In this document: positions 63,956-64,000 of the stretch, one piece after another
How positions within the stretch are numbered: position 1 is the first letter of the stretch
Layout of the letters: each line of letters begins with the position of its first letter
Origin: Pseudomonas paralcaligenes
GTDB taxonomy: Bacteria; Pseudomonadota; Gammaproteobacteria; Pseudomonadales; Pseudomonadaceae
Length of the DNA: 64,000 nt
Direction: 5' to 3'
NCBI RefSeq assembly: GCF_019655855.1
Contig: NZ_BPFX01000025.1
Coordinates: 62,001 to 126,000, forward strand
Position numbers and translations under genes: made by a program
The notes under the pieces: model-generated
Databases searched by the model: none
Told to the model about the DNA's origin: nothing
What the model saw: the letters and a program-made list of their open reading frames with translations, nothing else

Positions 63956-64000
63956 TCAGTGGGCGGCAGCCGCGGCCTGCGCCTTGGCGATCTCCTGGTT
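63956..64000 (-). CDS. 3' end of an upstream gene cut by the window
   Basis: The last 14 codons read NQEIAKAQAAAAAH then TGA, in frame to the window edge and 15 bp before the SDR start. They are too short to identify. By PAO1 gene order this could be the AMP-binding enzyme of the same operon (inference only). Confidence 0.6.
   Translation of the reverse strand, partial: NQEIAKAQAAAAAH

Overview
The window looks like chromosome of a high-GC Pseudomonas (P. aeruginosa-like lineage). The evidence is REP/REPIN elements, a muxABC-type efflux operon next to tpx, tamA/tamB, xthA, an alx/terC gene, and a fatty-acid oxidation block (acyl-CoA dehydrogenase, LysR regulator, second acyl-CoA dehydrogenase, thiolase, SDR). 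From memory these core genes follow the order seen around PA2525-PA2555 of P. aeruginosa PAO1. If so, about 37 kb (roughly 18.1-55.2 kb) is an accessory block inserted between the terC-like gene and the first acyl-CoA dehydrogenase. I could not check this by alignment.

Layout. (1) 0-5.7 kb, minus strand: RND efflux genes muxA-muxB-muxC (muxC runs off the left edge) and tpx with a clear terminator. (2) 5.8-8.3 kb: AT-richer insert with a large DUF4209/HEPN-like protein, a decayed gene end and a REPIN. (3) 8.4-18.0 kb: tamB, tamA, a GNAT gene, xthA, a PBP-OmpA fusion and terC. (4) 18.1-27.7 kb: a lasso-peptide (RiPP) locus. It has an HprK-like kinase, a sulfotransferase, a CobS-like AAA+ ATPase and a CobT-like VWA protein overlapping a lasso cyclase, then two tandemly duplicated precursor genes on the opposite strand, then B1 (PqqD-like RRE), B2 (transglutaminase-fold protease) and D (ABC exporter). 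(5) 27.7-44.1 kb: an exopolysaccharide/O-antigen-type cluster with wecB, a glycosyltransferase-methyltransferase fusion, a NTP_transf_5 protein, two further methyltransferases, Wzz, an epimerase, a flippase, a class B asparagine synthetase, two O-antigen-ligase-like proteins and WecG/TagA. (6) 44.1-55.0 kb, minus strand, AT-richer: a VgrG1b-type T6SS module (VgrG, DUF6484, DUF2169, degenerate ketosynthase-like protein, DUF4150/PAAR, Tox-GHH2 nuclease effector, probable immunity and accessory genes), ending in small hypothetical genes and a broken gene. (7) 55.2-64.0 kb: conserved fatty-acid oxidation genes, with a large patatin-like membrane protein between the LysR gene and the second acyl-CoA dehydrogenase.

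The strongest candidate for an undescribed system is the lasso locus. Both precursors have a YxxPxI recognition motif, Thr at -2 and a 15-residue Phe1...Asp8 core ending in Ser. That terminus fits modification by the HprK-like kinase. The CobS/CobT-like pair, without a CobN chelatase subunit, sits inside the same translationally coupled operon and has no role in known lasso pathways that I am aware of.
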